Below, piece after piece: positions 1 through 13,500 of a DNA stretch of 64,000 nt. The number at the start of each line of letters is the position of its first letter. Position 1 is the first letter of the stretch. Under the pieces are notes generated by a model. The model had not been told where the DNA came from and ran no database searches. It worked only from the letters and a program-made list of their open reading frames with translations. This stretch comes from Sinonovacula constricta (Eukaryota; Mollusca; Bivalvia; Cardiida; Solecurtidae), in assembly GCA_007844125.1 (NCBI GenBank), contig CM017559.1:68182705-68246704 (forward strand), written 5' to 3'. Made by a program: the position numbers and the translations under genes.

Positions 1-1084
1 TTAATGGCTTCAGTCAGAGGCTCTTGGAGATTTAATCAGTATCATTTGTTACTTTTTGTCCGTATAAATGTCATTTATTAAACATGCCCTCGTTAATGTG
101 TTGTAGAACAGAATAGAATAGGCCGTGGATTGTCATAACGATATTGTTTTTGTGAGGCTAGTTTTAACGTTCATAATTGCAACCACCCGAATGTCTGCAA
201 GTAGTGACATTTATATTATTTAAAGCATTAAATATTTATTTTTGTCTCTATCACCGTTGTTATCATCATCACAGAAACATCAAACAGAATATTCAGTGTT
301 AACAACAACATCAAAAACAACCTTCAACAGCTAGTGCAAAATGTATTTATTTACATTTTCCCGTTCAAAAGCTGCAACGAGATCAACATGTGTAACGGTT
401 TCCAAATGTAAAAGCGTTTGAATCAAAACGCAGGACATATTTGCGAATTGTTCCGTTCCACAGATAATTACAAGGGACTGTTCCATTATAGCAGTATTCC
501 TTGTTTGCTTCCATTGAAAACCTGACGAGTATCTTCTCTCCGCTTTATATTGCTTCTCGTTCTCTATAATCCGGATAAAGTCGAGGGCTGTTGAAACAGC
601 TAAATGCAATCTGCTAGCCTTTACACCTGACCAATTTATCATCACCAATTACAGCTGCCCGTGTGTTATCTGTTTACTTAGTACTCTTGTTTGATTTTTC
701 TGTAAACTTCGTCGGTGGGTCCATACACGCGACTCGTCAATGGCATTATCCGTATTACTAATGCTGTTAGAATCAGAGAAAACTGTTCAATTTAGTAATT
801 TACCATGAAATCATGCACTAAGCGTTATAAGCATGTTTGTCGGTTTTATTAATCAATCATCAAGCTTTCTTCTACACGCATAACGTTTTCAACTTAAGTA
901 AATACAGAGTTACCTTTAGTGGCAACAGCGCAAAAATAAGATATTAAGACATTATTCAACACATATTCATGTTATCATAATACCGGGTCGGCCCAAATAA
1001 TACGGCACATATTCATGTTATCATAGGTCGACCTTTTTTTTAAAAGACAACAACACCATCCCGATTTGCTGCTATAATGTAAAC

Positions 1085-1183
1085 ATGGAAGTTATATTAT
1101 TGCTACTACTTTTATCTCTATTGCATGTCGCGGTCCGAACCGGATTTGGTGTAAATGTCTCCCTGGAGCCGACTCTCTTCTGA
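1085..1183 (+). other. Orphan signal-peptide-like micro-ORF or possible first coding exon
   Basis: An ATG in strong Kozak context (AAACATGG) opens a 32-codon frame with a hydrophobic leucine-rich core (residues 4-13, ILLLLLLSLL) and a polar end, exactly the form of a secretory signal peptide. Within it a possible splice donor (GGT followed by GTAAAT) lies near residue 22. No downstream exon with matching phase was identified. It may be the first exon of a gene whose other exons are decayed, or a chance hydrophobic frame in AT-rich DNA. Confidence 0.2.
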
Positions 1184-3229
1184 CTGCATCACAAGGTTCG
1201 ACTGTGTCACGGCCATAAAATGAAAGTATTTCATAATATTATCCTTATTAGACAAATATGGGCTTTTTGTGTTTTTGTTTATCCAGATGGTGTGGATGCA
1301 AAGCAATTTCCCATAGTTTTCAAACAACGTGTTATAGACGTGTTCACACAAGAATGGCATGGATCCCTTAACCGGTCCAACGTATTGGACCTGTAAAAAA
1401 TACTGTAAATATAATTTACAATAAGAATTCTATCTGGATATTTTACCTCCGATGTTGAGGCATAATGTCACAAAAATGAGAATCTCAGCTCATACAATAA
1501 GAATACAAACAGATCGCTTGTCGATGAGAAACAACTTGTCCAGTAGATAAAAATCATGTTCTTTCTAGCACATCTGTAACTAATTTTTTGTGTATGCTTT
1601 TTCATTTGATTAAGATGATGTTCTTTGTACAAATCTGAATAAATGTATGTTCTGTTATGTTCTGTTCCGTTTGTACAAACCATGATTAGTGTACAACTAA
1701 GTCACTTGTGTTATTACGTTGATTTTGTTCTAAATATTGTCAAATCCGCAAGATCTTTGTTGGTTTTAGTATACCTATTTTCCTTTAAAATATCAGAGAT
1801 TGTATTTGCCTTAAAGCACCATCGAATCCCTAAGCGCATGTCTAAACATAATTCATGCAGATTACTATACGTACACATATTTAACTCAACAACTGTTATA
1901 ACAGGTTCTATCCGATAGTTTATACGATCTTCTTTCCACCCACCCAAATAAATTATTGTTACATGAAAAGATTCCGCGAAATACAGTTTGGTGGTACGTC
2001 TATGTGGAAAGTAAGGCAACCCAACTTGTTATTTAAAAAGGTTTTTCCTTTCGGAACTAAACTAGATTGTTCCTTTCCCCAAACCATTAACCACTGTGAT
2101 CACGGAGTGAAGACGTAAACCACGTGACAGCAGCATCCGTATATCCATAATTTGTGCTTTCTACCAACCGAGGAAGTGTTATAAACGGCCTAAAACTAAA
2201 ATATGATTTTATGCAGCAACTATGTCGGAAGTCCCCAGAACAGCCGTAAGATACTGTTACACGTATAGGCAAACTGCCTTGCTGATGTCTCAAGAACATA
2301 TGAAAGGTTTAATTCAGTAATTATGTAACCGACTGAATCACAAAAGGAGGTCATTAATGCTGAAGCTGGTCTAAAAAGGTTATGGATAAGCACATACATT
2401 AAATTCCCTTGTGCATGCAGTCCCGTCTGTAAAAGTATATTGGAGCACATAGAGGTGTGAAAGAGGATTGTATTGTAACATATAAACTCGGGACAAAATC
2501 TTTGACCCTTGTTGGACCTTAATCATAAACAAGACGCTTTCTTACATCTGGTCTAATATGACGACAAAAGAATTTCCTTCATAACATGGGTTAACTGTCA
2601 AAAGACGACATGCGTTGGGGATCTAATTTACGAAGTCTATTTACAGATGTCGTCTTTGACAGCGCTTTTGTTATTTGCTTGTCTATCATACACGATTGAA
2701 TTGTATTAGTCGTTGTGAGAAATAAGTAACAAAAAAACTGATACTGGCCGAGAAAATGTCTTAATTTAGGCTCCAAAGAGTGAATATAAAGACACAATTT
2801 ATATGAATGACAGGAAATATTCTTGATTAAGAAATATTCGTACTTTGCTGTCCGAATATTGGATTTTGACTTAATAAACATACCTGAAAAACTTTCTTTT
2901 TCTATTTGATATTGCATAGAGATTATTTGAACAAGGCTCTTGTAAAAGAAGTATAAGAAAGTATTTGTTTAATACATAGAAGGAATCCTGTGTGAAGAAT
3001 ATATTTGAAAAATATGACTAGTCAGGAAAAGATTTTAACCGGTCGCTTGGACTTTCTTTTTTTATAAAACTTCTCATTAGCGCCCAAACTGCATACACTA
3101 TCCTGATTTGGCACTAACCATCCCGCGAATTGTACCTCTATGGCCACAATAAAAGTCAATTATTCCATCTCGACAGCAATGTCTCCGTCTGGGCATGAAG
3201 CATTGTTTGCTCATTTATCATGCCCCTTG

Positions 3230-4160
3230 ATGGATACGATTGACACCTAGACAAGCGCTATCTCCCCTACCGCCCTGTCCAGTGAACATCGCCATCTCTC
3301 GAAACGATTAACACCCCTAACCGCCCTCTCCCGCCAACATCGCTATCTCTTTGATCAAGCCCCCACCCCTTTTCGCCATGTCCCGTGAGCATCGCTATCT
3401 CTCTGGTCGATCACACACCTTTTACCGAACTGTCCCGTAGACATCGCCATCTCTCTGATCGATCACTCTCCTTATCGCCTTGTCCAGTGAATACTGCTAT
3501 CTCTCTGATCGATCACACACACCTTATCTCCCAGTCCAGTGAACATCGCTATCTCTCTGATCGATCACACACCCTTTACCGCACTGTCCCGTAGACATCG
3601 CCATCTCTCTGATCGATCACACCCCTTATCCCCTAGTCCAGTGAACATTGCCATCTCTCTGATCGATCGCACACCCCTTATCGCCCTGTCCAGCGAGCAT
3701 GGCTATCTCTCTGATCGATTACACACCCCTTTATCGCCCTGTCCAGTGAGCATAGATATCTCTCTGATCAATCACACATCCCGTATCGCCCTGTCCAGTG
3801 AGCATAGATATCTCTCTTATCGATCACACACCCCTTTATCGCCATGTCCAGTGAGCATAGATATCTCTCTTATCGATCACACACCCCTTTATCGCCATGT
3901 CCAGTGAGCATAGATATCTCTCTTATCGATCACACACCCCTTTATCGCCATGTCCAGTGAGCATAGATATCTCTCTGATCAACCACACATCCCGTATCGC
4001 CCTGTCCAGTGAGCATAGATATCTCTCTGATTAATCACATACCCTTTATCGCCCTTTCCACTGAGCATCGCCATCTCTTTTATCGATCACACACCCCTTA
4101 TCGCCCTGTCCAGTGAGCGTCGCTATCTCTCTGATCGATCATACACCCCTTAATCGCCTT
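3230..4160. repeat. 53-bp minisatellite, about 17 copies
   Basis: The monomer alternates a GTCCAGTGAGCAT segment, an ATATCTCTCT-GATCGATCACACA segment and a CCCCTTATCGCC segment. The spacing between successive GTCCAGTGAG motifs (for example 3846 and 3899) is 53 bp. The left-most units are more divergent, and units at about 3790-4000 are nearly identical, as expected from recent local expansion. Because 53 is not a multiple of three, the open frames across it shift and are not coding. The array starts directly after the block shared with 20450-20560 and 31855-31990. Confidence 0.92.
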
Positions 4161-5495
4161 ATGAACAATCAAAAACATCGAATGATGGATACAAATACAC
4201 ATATATAGATCCGCATAAACATATTCCCTTTTAGTCGATCTGCGATTTTGAAAGTAAAGAGTTGCAAATGTGTTTCAACAAAGCGCACATAGCACCTTCA
4301 AAGTCTAAGTTTTCCGTCGCTGAAGCCGAATGAAATATTCATGGAATAATTCTGTTTTCATCACACCATTGTGCTGGTCGTCAAAATATTAAATTATTTC
4401 TAAATTTAACTCCTCAGCTACCATTTGTTAGCCTATCTCCTGGTGACATGTGTCTTCTTCCACCCATCTGTTAAAGCAATTTACGGATAAGGAAGGACTT
4501 TTTCTAGCACCTTATCAAGCCTCGTTGATTTCCCAAAGGATAAACATTTCATAGACCATTTTCTCCTATTTAACAATATACACATCAAATATTTATACAT
4601 TTATACCGCTGTTCACCATATCTTCCTCACAATAAGGCGCTGTAAGGTGTTAATGGTCGGTCTGTAATATGATCATATTTATCCAGGACCTGCACCATTT
4701 AATGAAGATTAGGACAATGTGTGATCACGCACAAGACAATGCCAACAAAATGTGGTTTTGAGCTCGTAGGTTAGTGAGAAAAAAATCAATTATAGGATCA
4801 GGTGTGAGATTGAGAGATCCCAACGCTCAGGTGACCTCAACAAAATAGTATACCTTTGGGCTGGGACCCCCCGATTTCGCATCCAATCCTGTGAAAGATT
4901 CCATTAATATTTGTAGGAACGCAGGAATGTACCCATTTCGAAAACGTTTTCCTTTGAAAATATATTCACAATGAAATATCGTATATAATATCTGAACAAA
5001 CTTACATATATTCAAATAAGAGCTTGTTACAAAAAGAAAATGTGATATGTTATTGTTTTCTCTTGTTTTTGTTTATAAAATAATACAAGAAAACAAAATA
5101 AGCAGCCTAACAATAAACATCAATCTTAAGCGATTAAAGGTATGCAAAATAATTGTCACTTTAATTTTATTGTGGTAAATCGATTGCTCAGTGCATTGGA
5201 AAGCAGGTCTTCAACTTCAAAGCAATCTTGTCTACTAAATAGATTATACATTGGGACAAAAGCTACATAGCCACAAACACCGATTATAGAAACTATTATA
5301 TCCAAAAAACGTAAAATACTTTTCACATAATTGCATTTTAACTAAAATTAGGCCTAAAATAATTGTTCATAAGTGCCAACGGACGCGAACAAAAATACAC
5401 TGAACTGTGCGACATTAACTGCAAATTATTAGTGGGTCGGTAGACCATCTATAGAAAACGGTTTCGCGACACTCGCTTTGGATAATTTTGTCAAC
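4161..5495. other. Non-coding sequence of duplication unit 1
   Basis: AT-rich sequence with no supported gene. The block at 4450-4690 is clearly homologous to 24120-24370, sharing CATCTGTTAAAGCAATTTA and TTTCATAGACCATTTTCTCC-like stretches. From 4800 to 5495 I see only low-complexity AT-rich sequence. Confidence 0.6.
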
Positions 5496-5990
5496 ACTAC
5501 ACCCATGTGAATCTACATTTATCCCGATGACAATCCCGGAATAGAGCCGCACTACACCCATGTGAATCTACATTTATCCCGATGACAATCCCGGAATAGA
5601 GCCGCACTACACCCATGTGAATCTACATTTATCCCGATGACAATCCCGGAATAGAGCCGCACTACACCCATGTGAACTTACATTTATCCCGATGACAATC
5701 CCGGAATAGAGCCGCACTACACCCATGTGAATCTACATTTATCCCGATGACAATCCCGGAATAGAGCCGCACTACACCCATGTGAACTTACATTTATCCC
5801 GATGACAATCCCGGAATAGAGCCGCACTACACCCATGTGAACTTACATTTATCCCGATGACAATCCCGGAATAGAGCCGCACTACACCCATGTAAACTTA
5901 CATTTATCCCGATGACAATCCCGGAATAGAGCCGCACTACACCCATGTGAATCTACATTTATCCCGATGACAATCCCGGAATAGAGCCGC
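5496..5990. repeat. 55-bp minisatellite, exactly 9 copies
   Basis: Nine head-to-tail 55-bp units (495 bp) run from ACTACACCCATGTGA to GGAATAGAGCCGC. They are almost identical. The main variation is GTGAATCT versus GTGAACTT versus GTAAACTT in the same small window. The high homogeneity implies recent amplification or gene conversion. Each unit contains an ATCCCGATGACAATCCCGGA segment. Confidence 0.97.
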
Positions 5991-6489
5991 AAAAGGCAGT
6001 GAGAGACCCTGCGCGATATATCGCAAATAGCTCGACCTAGTATACAACGCATATCCAGTGGAACACTTGTTCTAACATTTTTCTTTCTCCACCTTTGTCC
6101 CTTAAGTTACTAACAAGAAACAAGAAAACAACTCAATTCCTGATATAAAACGTTCGTCAAACATGAACTATTTTTAAAATAAAAATACTTCATAAACCTT
6201 TAATTATATGCAAAAAGACTGAACTGTAAATGTGTTAAAGCATAATCTTTTAGTGTCACATTTTGATTGCTTGCTAATATTATATATTTAAAGCAACTCG
6301 TTTGTAATAATTGTAATGCAAAAGATTTATCTGTATGTTTTACAGCATTAAACTTTTGTTTTATTATTTTCTCAGATTCGACAGTGATAATTTTCTGATT
6401 GAACCCGATGTATTAATTTTTGATTGTTTTATTATACTGAATAAGTCTGTTGTGTGTCTACTCCGTTTTCTTTTCACGCAAGACCCTCG

Positions 6490-6518
<29 letters not shown>
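6490..6518. repeat. Poly-A tract
   Basis: Uninterrupted run of about 29 adenines. It could be the tail of an old retrotransposed element, but no matching body or target-site duplication was recognised. Flanking sequence from 5991 to 7200 is AT-rich and non-coding, apart from the 6560-6960 block shared with unit 2. Confidence 0.9.
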
Positions 6519-6520
<2 letters not shown>

Positions 6521-7214
6521 GCTTTAAGTTACAACTTTCGCAATGCGCAATTCTGCTTTTTAAAGACGTCTAAACCAGTACCATAATTATAAGATGTATA
6601 AATTGTATCTCGGACTAAGAAAAAGTTTTCATTTGAATTAATGGAAATAACGCTGAGCAATTTTTCATTTTGTAACTGCGCCGTAACTTATGTATCAATC
6701 ATCACAGAAAACCCCGTATAGCTCTGAAAGGAATCGGCGAGGCAGAAGTAACTATTATCTTTTAGCTGAGAAATATTTCTCATTTAATTGTAGCTGTAAC
6801 TAGATTCATATGGCTTTATTGCTCTTTAAAACAGAGAACATGTTGGTAATAAAATTGGTTTTACATTTTATGATTGACGTGCACTTTCAAGTGATTGTCA
6901 TACCCTGGATTGTTCACACATTTTATTGAATACCATGTAGAGCACCCTGATGTTGGTTAGAAATGCAAGCTCACTTTCTTCTTTAATTAATTTCGTTAAA
7001 CATTTCTACTGGTGATATTCAAATGTTAAGAATTGATTCACTACAACGGAAATATACGAGGTTACGCTGAAGCTATTGTTTACGCTCATTGACGAGACAT
7101 TACGTTACGTCGATGCTACACGAGATAACGTCGTCGTTATATTGTACATATTGCATACAGTTTGGATTGTTAATTACATTGTTGTTATGTTTATTATCTT
7201 TGTTCTTTTTTTTT

Positions 7215-7365
7215 CTTTCCCGATGCAGGTGCTTACTATTGTCTCACTTTTATGAGCCATTTTAGACTGTTTTTCCTCTAGGAAACAGCCAGCAGGAAGT
7301 GCGATCTTTATTTAGGTTTAGTTCTTCTGACGGTCTTTTATCCGACTGACCGTCCCAAGGCTATA
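7215..7365 (+). repeat. Interspersed repeat family R1, 5'/middle fragment
   Basis: Contains CCCGATGCAGGTGCTTACT, a TTGTCTCACTTT segment, AGCAGGAAGTGCGA and CCGACTGACCGTCCCAAGG. The same order occurs in the full-length R1 copy at 57586-58006. The right part of R1 is missing, and a TA/GA microsatellite follows immediately. Confidence 0.65.
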
Positions 7366-7370
7366 AACAA

Positions 7371-7392
7371 ATATATATATATATATATATAT

Positions 7393-7459
<67 letters not shown>

Positions 7460-7500
7460 GAGAGAAAGAGATAGAAAGAGAGAGAGAGAATGAGAGAGAG
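7371..7500. repeat. (TA)n followed by (GA)n microsatellite
   Basis: About 25 bp of alternating TA, then about 60 bp of pure GA, then interrupted GA-rich sequence. The purine-rich strand is the plus strand. The tract directly abuts the long inverted repeat at 7501. Confidence 0.97.
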
Positions 7501-7707
7501 ACATTAAGACATGCATGCAACAAGTTTAGTTAAACCTTTGGGAAAAAAGACATACTGTGCATTATTCCGAAAACAAGCATTTAAACATTTTTATTGTGTT
7601 ATAAGTATATATAACACAATAACAGTGTTGCTTGTTTTCGGAATACTGCACAGTATGTCTTTTTTCCAAAAATTTTAAATAAACTTGTTGCATGCATGTC
7701 TTAATGT
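7501..7707. repeat. Long near-perfect inverted repeat (fold-back or MITE-like)
   Basis: The left arm begins ACATTAAGACATGCATGCAA and the right arm ends with its reverse complement TTGCATGCATGTCTTAATGT. Further in, AGACATACTGTGCA pairs with TGCACAGTATGTCT, and CCGAAAACAAGCA pairs with TGCTTGTTTTCGG. The centre is TTGTGTTATAAGTATATATAACACAA near 7606. Arms of about 100 bp with a few mismatches and small indels would form a long hairpin. It could be a miniature inverted-repeat transposon or a replication-generated palindrome. No coding capacity. Confidence 0.9.
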
Positions 7708-10589
7708 ATAGATAAAGATATTTTAGCTGACTGACCGATTGTTAATTGTATTGTAGTTTGCACAATTATTTTACATGTTGTATGTGTACAGACAGCTTCC
7801 AAAATAAATGACGCAACTTGACCATATATAATATTTTTGCTGTAATTTCCAAATTATATATCAAATACCAAATTAAGTTCAATAGACATTAGGATGTTGA
7901 AGTGTTTCCTTCACCACAATATCTGCACCTTAAGTTAATGACCATGATGCGATACATTTTCAAATCATGTAAGGTTCTTGTCTGTGTATTCTTTTACGCA
8001 ATCTTTTTTGTAACATGCTTTGTAAATCATTATGAAAATACCAAACCTATAACATCTTACCAGTTATTTGCTCTTCTTCATGGATATCACCGAGATTAAT
8101 GTTAACAATAGATGTTTTATACTCAGTATGACTTCAATCAGAGACAAAATGCCTGTCTCAGCGCTAAAGCATTTTATACTACTGTTCAGCACTAAGATAA
8201 ATGTGTTTAAACCTAATAAAACGGAAAAAACATAAGAATAAATACGTAAGTTAAATTTCATGAATCTTCCTGTTTCGCAAACACCAACAAGGGACTTCAT
8301 CTCCATCAAGAGGACCGTTTGGTTTGTACCCCCTGTTTGCTTGTATTGGAAACCAATAATTTCTCCTCTCATCACTTCCTATTGCCTTCCGAGCTCTATA
8401 ATCCTTATCAAGTCGAGCGCTATTGAAACAGCTAAATACAATCCAGCAGTCTTTACATCTGACCAATTTGTCATTACCAATTACAGCCATCCATGTGCTA
8501 TCTGTTTACTTTGCAGTCGTGTTTGATTTTTCGTAAACCCGACCGGCGACTCAATGGTAATATTCTATCAACTGTCGCAGTAATAACTAAATCAAATGTT
8601 TGGATGTTTGTTGTTCTAAAACTGTTCTAGACATGTGTCACAATAATGTCCACAACAAACACATGGCATGATATTTCACGTTTACATGCAGCAGTTAATA
8701 AATCTTACATAAAAATTATGGAGGCAGATAAGGAGCTCTCGAGTACTGCTGTCTGATCTGGATCTGCACTTGCAGCAGGGACTCAGGTGATATGACTTCT
8801 CATAGCAACATGTGCTTCATGTTATTAGCAAAATACTAGGATTGCAATATGAATTAGTTATATATGTAATATGCTCATGCAATAGACTGTTCTGATCTTT
8901 TACACTTGATTATGTACTGCGCCAGAGTAAAGTAGAGATACGTGAATTGGCCTAATTCACAACATTATTTACAATGAAGAATTTAACGACAATACTAACA
9001 TTCATGTCTTTAGCATACACTACAAAGACACAGCTGGAAGTTTGTTGGGTGATTTCTTTGCTATATAAAAAGTCTTTAGGCGTTAATGATTGATGACACT
9101 TTGAAGGAAATACTTTTACTGGTTCCGCAACGCTTTAAATTTAATACATAAAATAGTTTAACATGGAAGCAACACTGGTCAGATTTCAGTCAACGCAAAT
9201 GTGAAGTGGATTTTATATTCATACTTTTTGCCTAAAATCACTTATTTTATGTTATCTCTGAGCATATATCATGGTTCGCATAATGGTATAAAACTCAATC
9301 ATTTCACATAAAATTTATCACTGCAGCAAACATTACCATGCTGTTATAGACATATAGCCGACGGTGTGAATCCATCTAGACGTTCCTTTCTTCGTATTTA
9401 TCCAGGATGTTTCACCCTTAGGACGTGTTGATGTCTTCAGAACATATGGGAGTTTAATTCGGTGATTTTTCGTATGCAAATATCTGACTGAGTCACATAA
9501 GGCGGCCATTAATGCGCACAGCGATTCTTGATACAAGCTTTTAAGGTCCAAGTGAAACAAAATGGCAATTCCATGATGTTAATGTGTGTCTCCAAGCGAC
9601 CTTTGATATGTTTTATACCGACAGATAGGAATCATCACGAAGACTGAGAACTTATTCAGACGCCACTAAAATAGTTCTTCAGTTTCACCTTTTAACAAAG
9701 AAGTATCACTTTTTGATATTGTAAACCGCGGCTTGTCTAAGATAATGCACTAGTTAATAGAAGCGCGGTAACAAGACAACTTAAAGGTAATTGATACAAT
9801 CGTGTAAAACAGATGTCGTAAAGTGTTCATTGGTAGCATGGTGGAATAGTTTAAAAGGCTAATTCAACAGATAATTATTTTAAGTTTGTTTGAAAGAAAG
9901 CCAACAATTCTATAGCACTTAATGTTGAAGTCATTTTAGTATGATTCGTCAAAATTATACATTTGATTTTAATTTTTTCTAAAGACTTGCAAAATCAAGC
10001 ATTTTATATGGTCATTGGTGGCAAATGGTAAATTAAAATGTAGCATTCTTAAGTCTTTAAATGACTTGATCAGCCATAAACTTGACCTGGTCACAAGTGA
10101 CAAAAATAAACATGATTGACCCGGTACTTGAACTGTGCTCGGACTTTATCTGATAGTTGCATGTTCCGTATTGATTAAACATATTCAGACATAATGTTCC
10201 CTGCTAATATTCGACTTTTCTTAATTCACCGTGATTCATTTATTTCCTTTTATTACATTGACCTGGCGGTGGAATCATCTATTTCCAGAAATAAAGACTG
10301 TTCCTTTTTATTGTCTTGGATATTAAGATATATAATAAGACAAGTGTTGTTAGGAATGTCATGCAAACAGCTTTACTGATGGGCTTTTTTTTTCAAATAC
10401 TTAAACATGTCAGGTATAAATATGAATAAGATGAACAGTTTCTGTGAGTGCATTATCAAAAATGTACAACTGAATCATAAAAGAACTCGCTTAGAATACA
10501 TTTGGTTCCTTTTGTATATTCCACAAGGTGCATCATTGTAGAAATCGCTAGTTAATGAAGCAGTGTGTGTGTGTCTGAAGATTGTTGCG

Positions 10590-13500
10590 TTGTCTATATA
10601 GTAATATGTATTGTTACATTGACATGTACATGTAGCTGCAAGCGAATCTCTAACAATATGTCTTGTTATTTCGGCATATACATGTAGCTGCAAGCGAATC
10701 TCAAACAAAATGTCTTGTTATTTCGGCATATACATGTAGCTGCAAGCGAATCTCAAACAATATGTCTTGTTACCTTGACATATACATGTAGCTTCAAGCG
10801 AATCTCTAACAATATGTATTGTTACATTGACATGTACATGTAGCTGCAAGCGAATCTCAAACAATATGTCTTGTTATTTCGGCATATACATGTAGCTGCA
10901 AGCGAATCTCTAACAATATGTCTTGTTATTTCGGCATATACATGTAGCTGCAAGCGAATCTCAAACAAAATGTCTTGTTATTTCGGCATATACATGTAGC
11001 TGCAAGCGAATCTCAAACAATATGTCTTGTTACCTTGACATGTACATGTAGCTTCAAGCGAATCTCTAACAATATGTATTGTTACATTGACATGTACATG
11101 TAGCTTCAAGCGAATCTCTAACAATATGTATTGTTACATTGACATATACATGTAGCTGCAAGCGAATCTCTAACAATATGTATTGTTACCTTGACATATA
11201 CATGTAGCTGCAAGCGAATCTCTAACAATATGTATTGTTACCTTGACATATACATGTAGCTTCAAGCGAATCTCTAACAATATGTATTGTTACCTTGACA
11301 TATACCTGTAGCTTCAAGCGAATCTCTAACAATATGTATTGTTACCTTGACATATACATGTAGCTGCAAGCGAATCTCTAACAATATGTATTGTTACCTT
11401 GACATATACATGTAGCTTCAAGCGAATCTCTAACAATATGTATTGTTACCTTGACATATACCTGTAGCTTCAAGCGAATCTCTAACAATATGTATTGTTA
11501 CCTTGACATATACATGTAGCTGCAAGCGAATCTCTAACAATATGTCTTGTTACCTTGACATATACATGTAGCTTCAAGCGAATCTCTAACAATATGTATT
11601 GTTACCTTGACATATACCTGTAGCTTCAAGCGAATCTCTAACAATATGTCTTGTTACCTTGACATATACATGTAGCTGCAAGCGAATCTCTAACAATATG
11701 TCTTGTTACCTTGACATATACATGTAGCTGCAAGCGAATCTCTAACAATATGTATTGTTACCTTGACATATACATGTAGCTGCAAGCGAATCTCTAACAA
11801 TATGTATTGTTACCTTGACATATACATGTAGCTTCAAGCGAATCTCTAACAATATGTATTGTTACCTTGACATATACATGTAGCTTCAAGCGAATCTCTA
11901 ACAATATGTCTTGTTACATTGACATATACATGTAGCTGCAAGCGAATCTCTAACAATATGTCTTGTTACCTTGACATATACATGTAGCTGCAAGCGAATC
12001 TCAAACAATATGTCTTGTTACCTTGACATATACATGTAGCTGCAAGCGAATCTCTAACAATATGTATTGTTACATTGACATATACATGTAGCTTCAAGCG
12101 AATCTCTAACAATATGTATTGTTACATTGACATATACATGTAGCTGCAAGCGAATCTCAAACAATATGTCTTGTTACCTTGACATATACATGTAGCTGCA
12201 AGCGAATCTCAAACAATATGTCTTGTTACCTTGACATATACATGTAGCTGCAAGCGAATCTCAAACAATATGTATTGTTACATTGACATATACATGTAGC
12301 TGCAAGCGAATCTCTAACAATATGTATTGTTACCTTGACATATACATGTAGCTTCAAGCGAATCTCTAACAATATGTATTGTTACCTTGACATATACATG
12401 TAGCTGCAAGCGAATCTCTAACAATATGTATTGTTACCTTGACATATACATGTAGCTTCAAGCGAATCTCTAACAATATGTCTTGTTATTTCGGCATATA
12501 CATGTAGCTGCAAGCGAATCTCAAACAATATGTCTTGTTACCTTGACATATACATGTAGCTTCAAGCGAATCTCTTACAATATGTCTTGTTACCTTGACA
12601 TATACATGTAGCTGCAAGCGAATCTCTAACAATATGTATTGTTACCTTGACATATACATGTAGCTTCAAGCGAATCTCTAACAATATGTATTGTTACCTT
12701 GACATATACATGTAGCTGCAAGCGAATCTCAAACAATATGTATTGTTACCTTGACATATACATGTAGCTTCAAGCGAATCTCTAACAATATGTATTGTTA
12801 CCTTGACATATACATGTAGCTTCAAGCGAATCTCTAACAATATGTCTTGTTACATTGACATATACATGTAGCTTCAAGCGAATCTCTTACAATATGTCTT
12901 GTTACCTTGACATATACATGTAGCTGCAAGCGAATCTCTAACAATATGTATTGTTACCTTGACATATACATGTAGCTTCAAGCGAATCTCTAACAATATG
13001 TATTGTTACCTTGACATATACATGTAGCTGCAAGCGAATCTCAAACAATATGTATTGTTACCTTGACATATACCTGTAGCTTCAAGCGAATCTCTAACAA
13101 TATGTCTTGTTACCTTGACATATACATGTAGCTGCAAGCGAATCTCTAACAATATGTATTGTTACCTTGACATATACATGTAGCTTCAAGCGAATCTCTA
13201 ACAATATGTATTGTTACCTTGACATATACATGTAGCTGCAAGCGAATCTCAAACAATATGTATTGTTACCTTGACATATACATGTAGCTGCAAGCGAATC
13301 TCTAACAATATGTATTGTTACCTTGACATATACATGTAGCTGCAAGCGAATCTCTAACAATATGTATTGTTACATTGACATATACATGTAGCTTCAAGCG
13401 AATCTCTAACAATATGTCTTGTTACATTGACATATACATGTAGCTGCAAGCGAATCTCTAACAATATGTCTTGTTACATTGACATGTACATGTAGCTGCA

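Larger units (their letters stand above)
1..7790 (+). repeat. Segmental duplication unit 1 (about 8 kb, diverged)
   Basis: First of about four tandem, same-orientation copies of an ancestral unit. Blocks shared with later units, in the same order: 1-120 (with 15830-15950 and 27780-27915), 480-745 (with 8290-8560, 16430-16720, 28350-29100), 2230-2400 (with 9410-9560, 17790-17900, 29970-30130), 2490-2730 (with 18620-18870), 3045-3180 (with 20450-20560, 31855-31990), 4450-4690 (with 24120-24370) and 6560-6960 (with 14440-14780). The copy begins before the window edge. No intact gene is visible. Open frames on the minus strand in the shared blocks are similar between copies, but they carry stops in some copies and show no recognisable domain. 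The homology is read by eye; the outer boundaries are approximate. Confidence 0.6.

Noticed and set aside
331..648. 105-codon minus-strand frame as a gene
   Set aside because: Related frames in the paralogous units carry stops, and no domain is recognisable.
3385..3907. Open frames with HRHLSDRS repeats
   Set aside because: The 53-bp repeat shifts frame every unit. Frames survive only through chance lack of stops.
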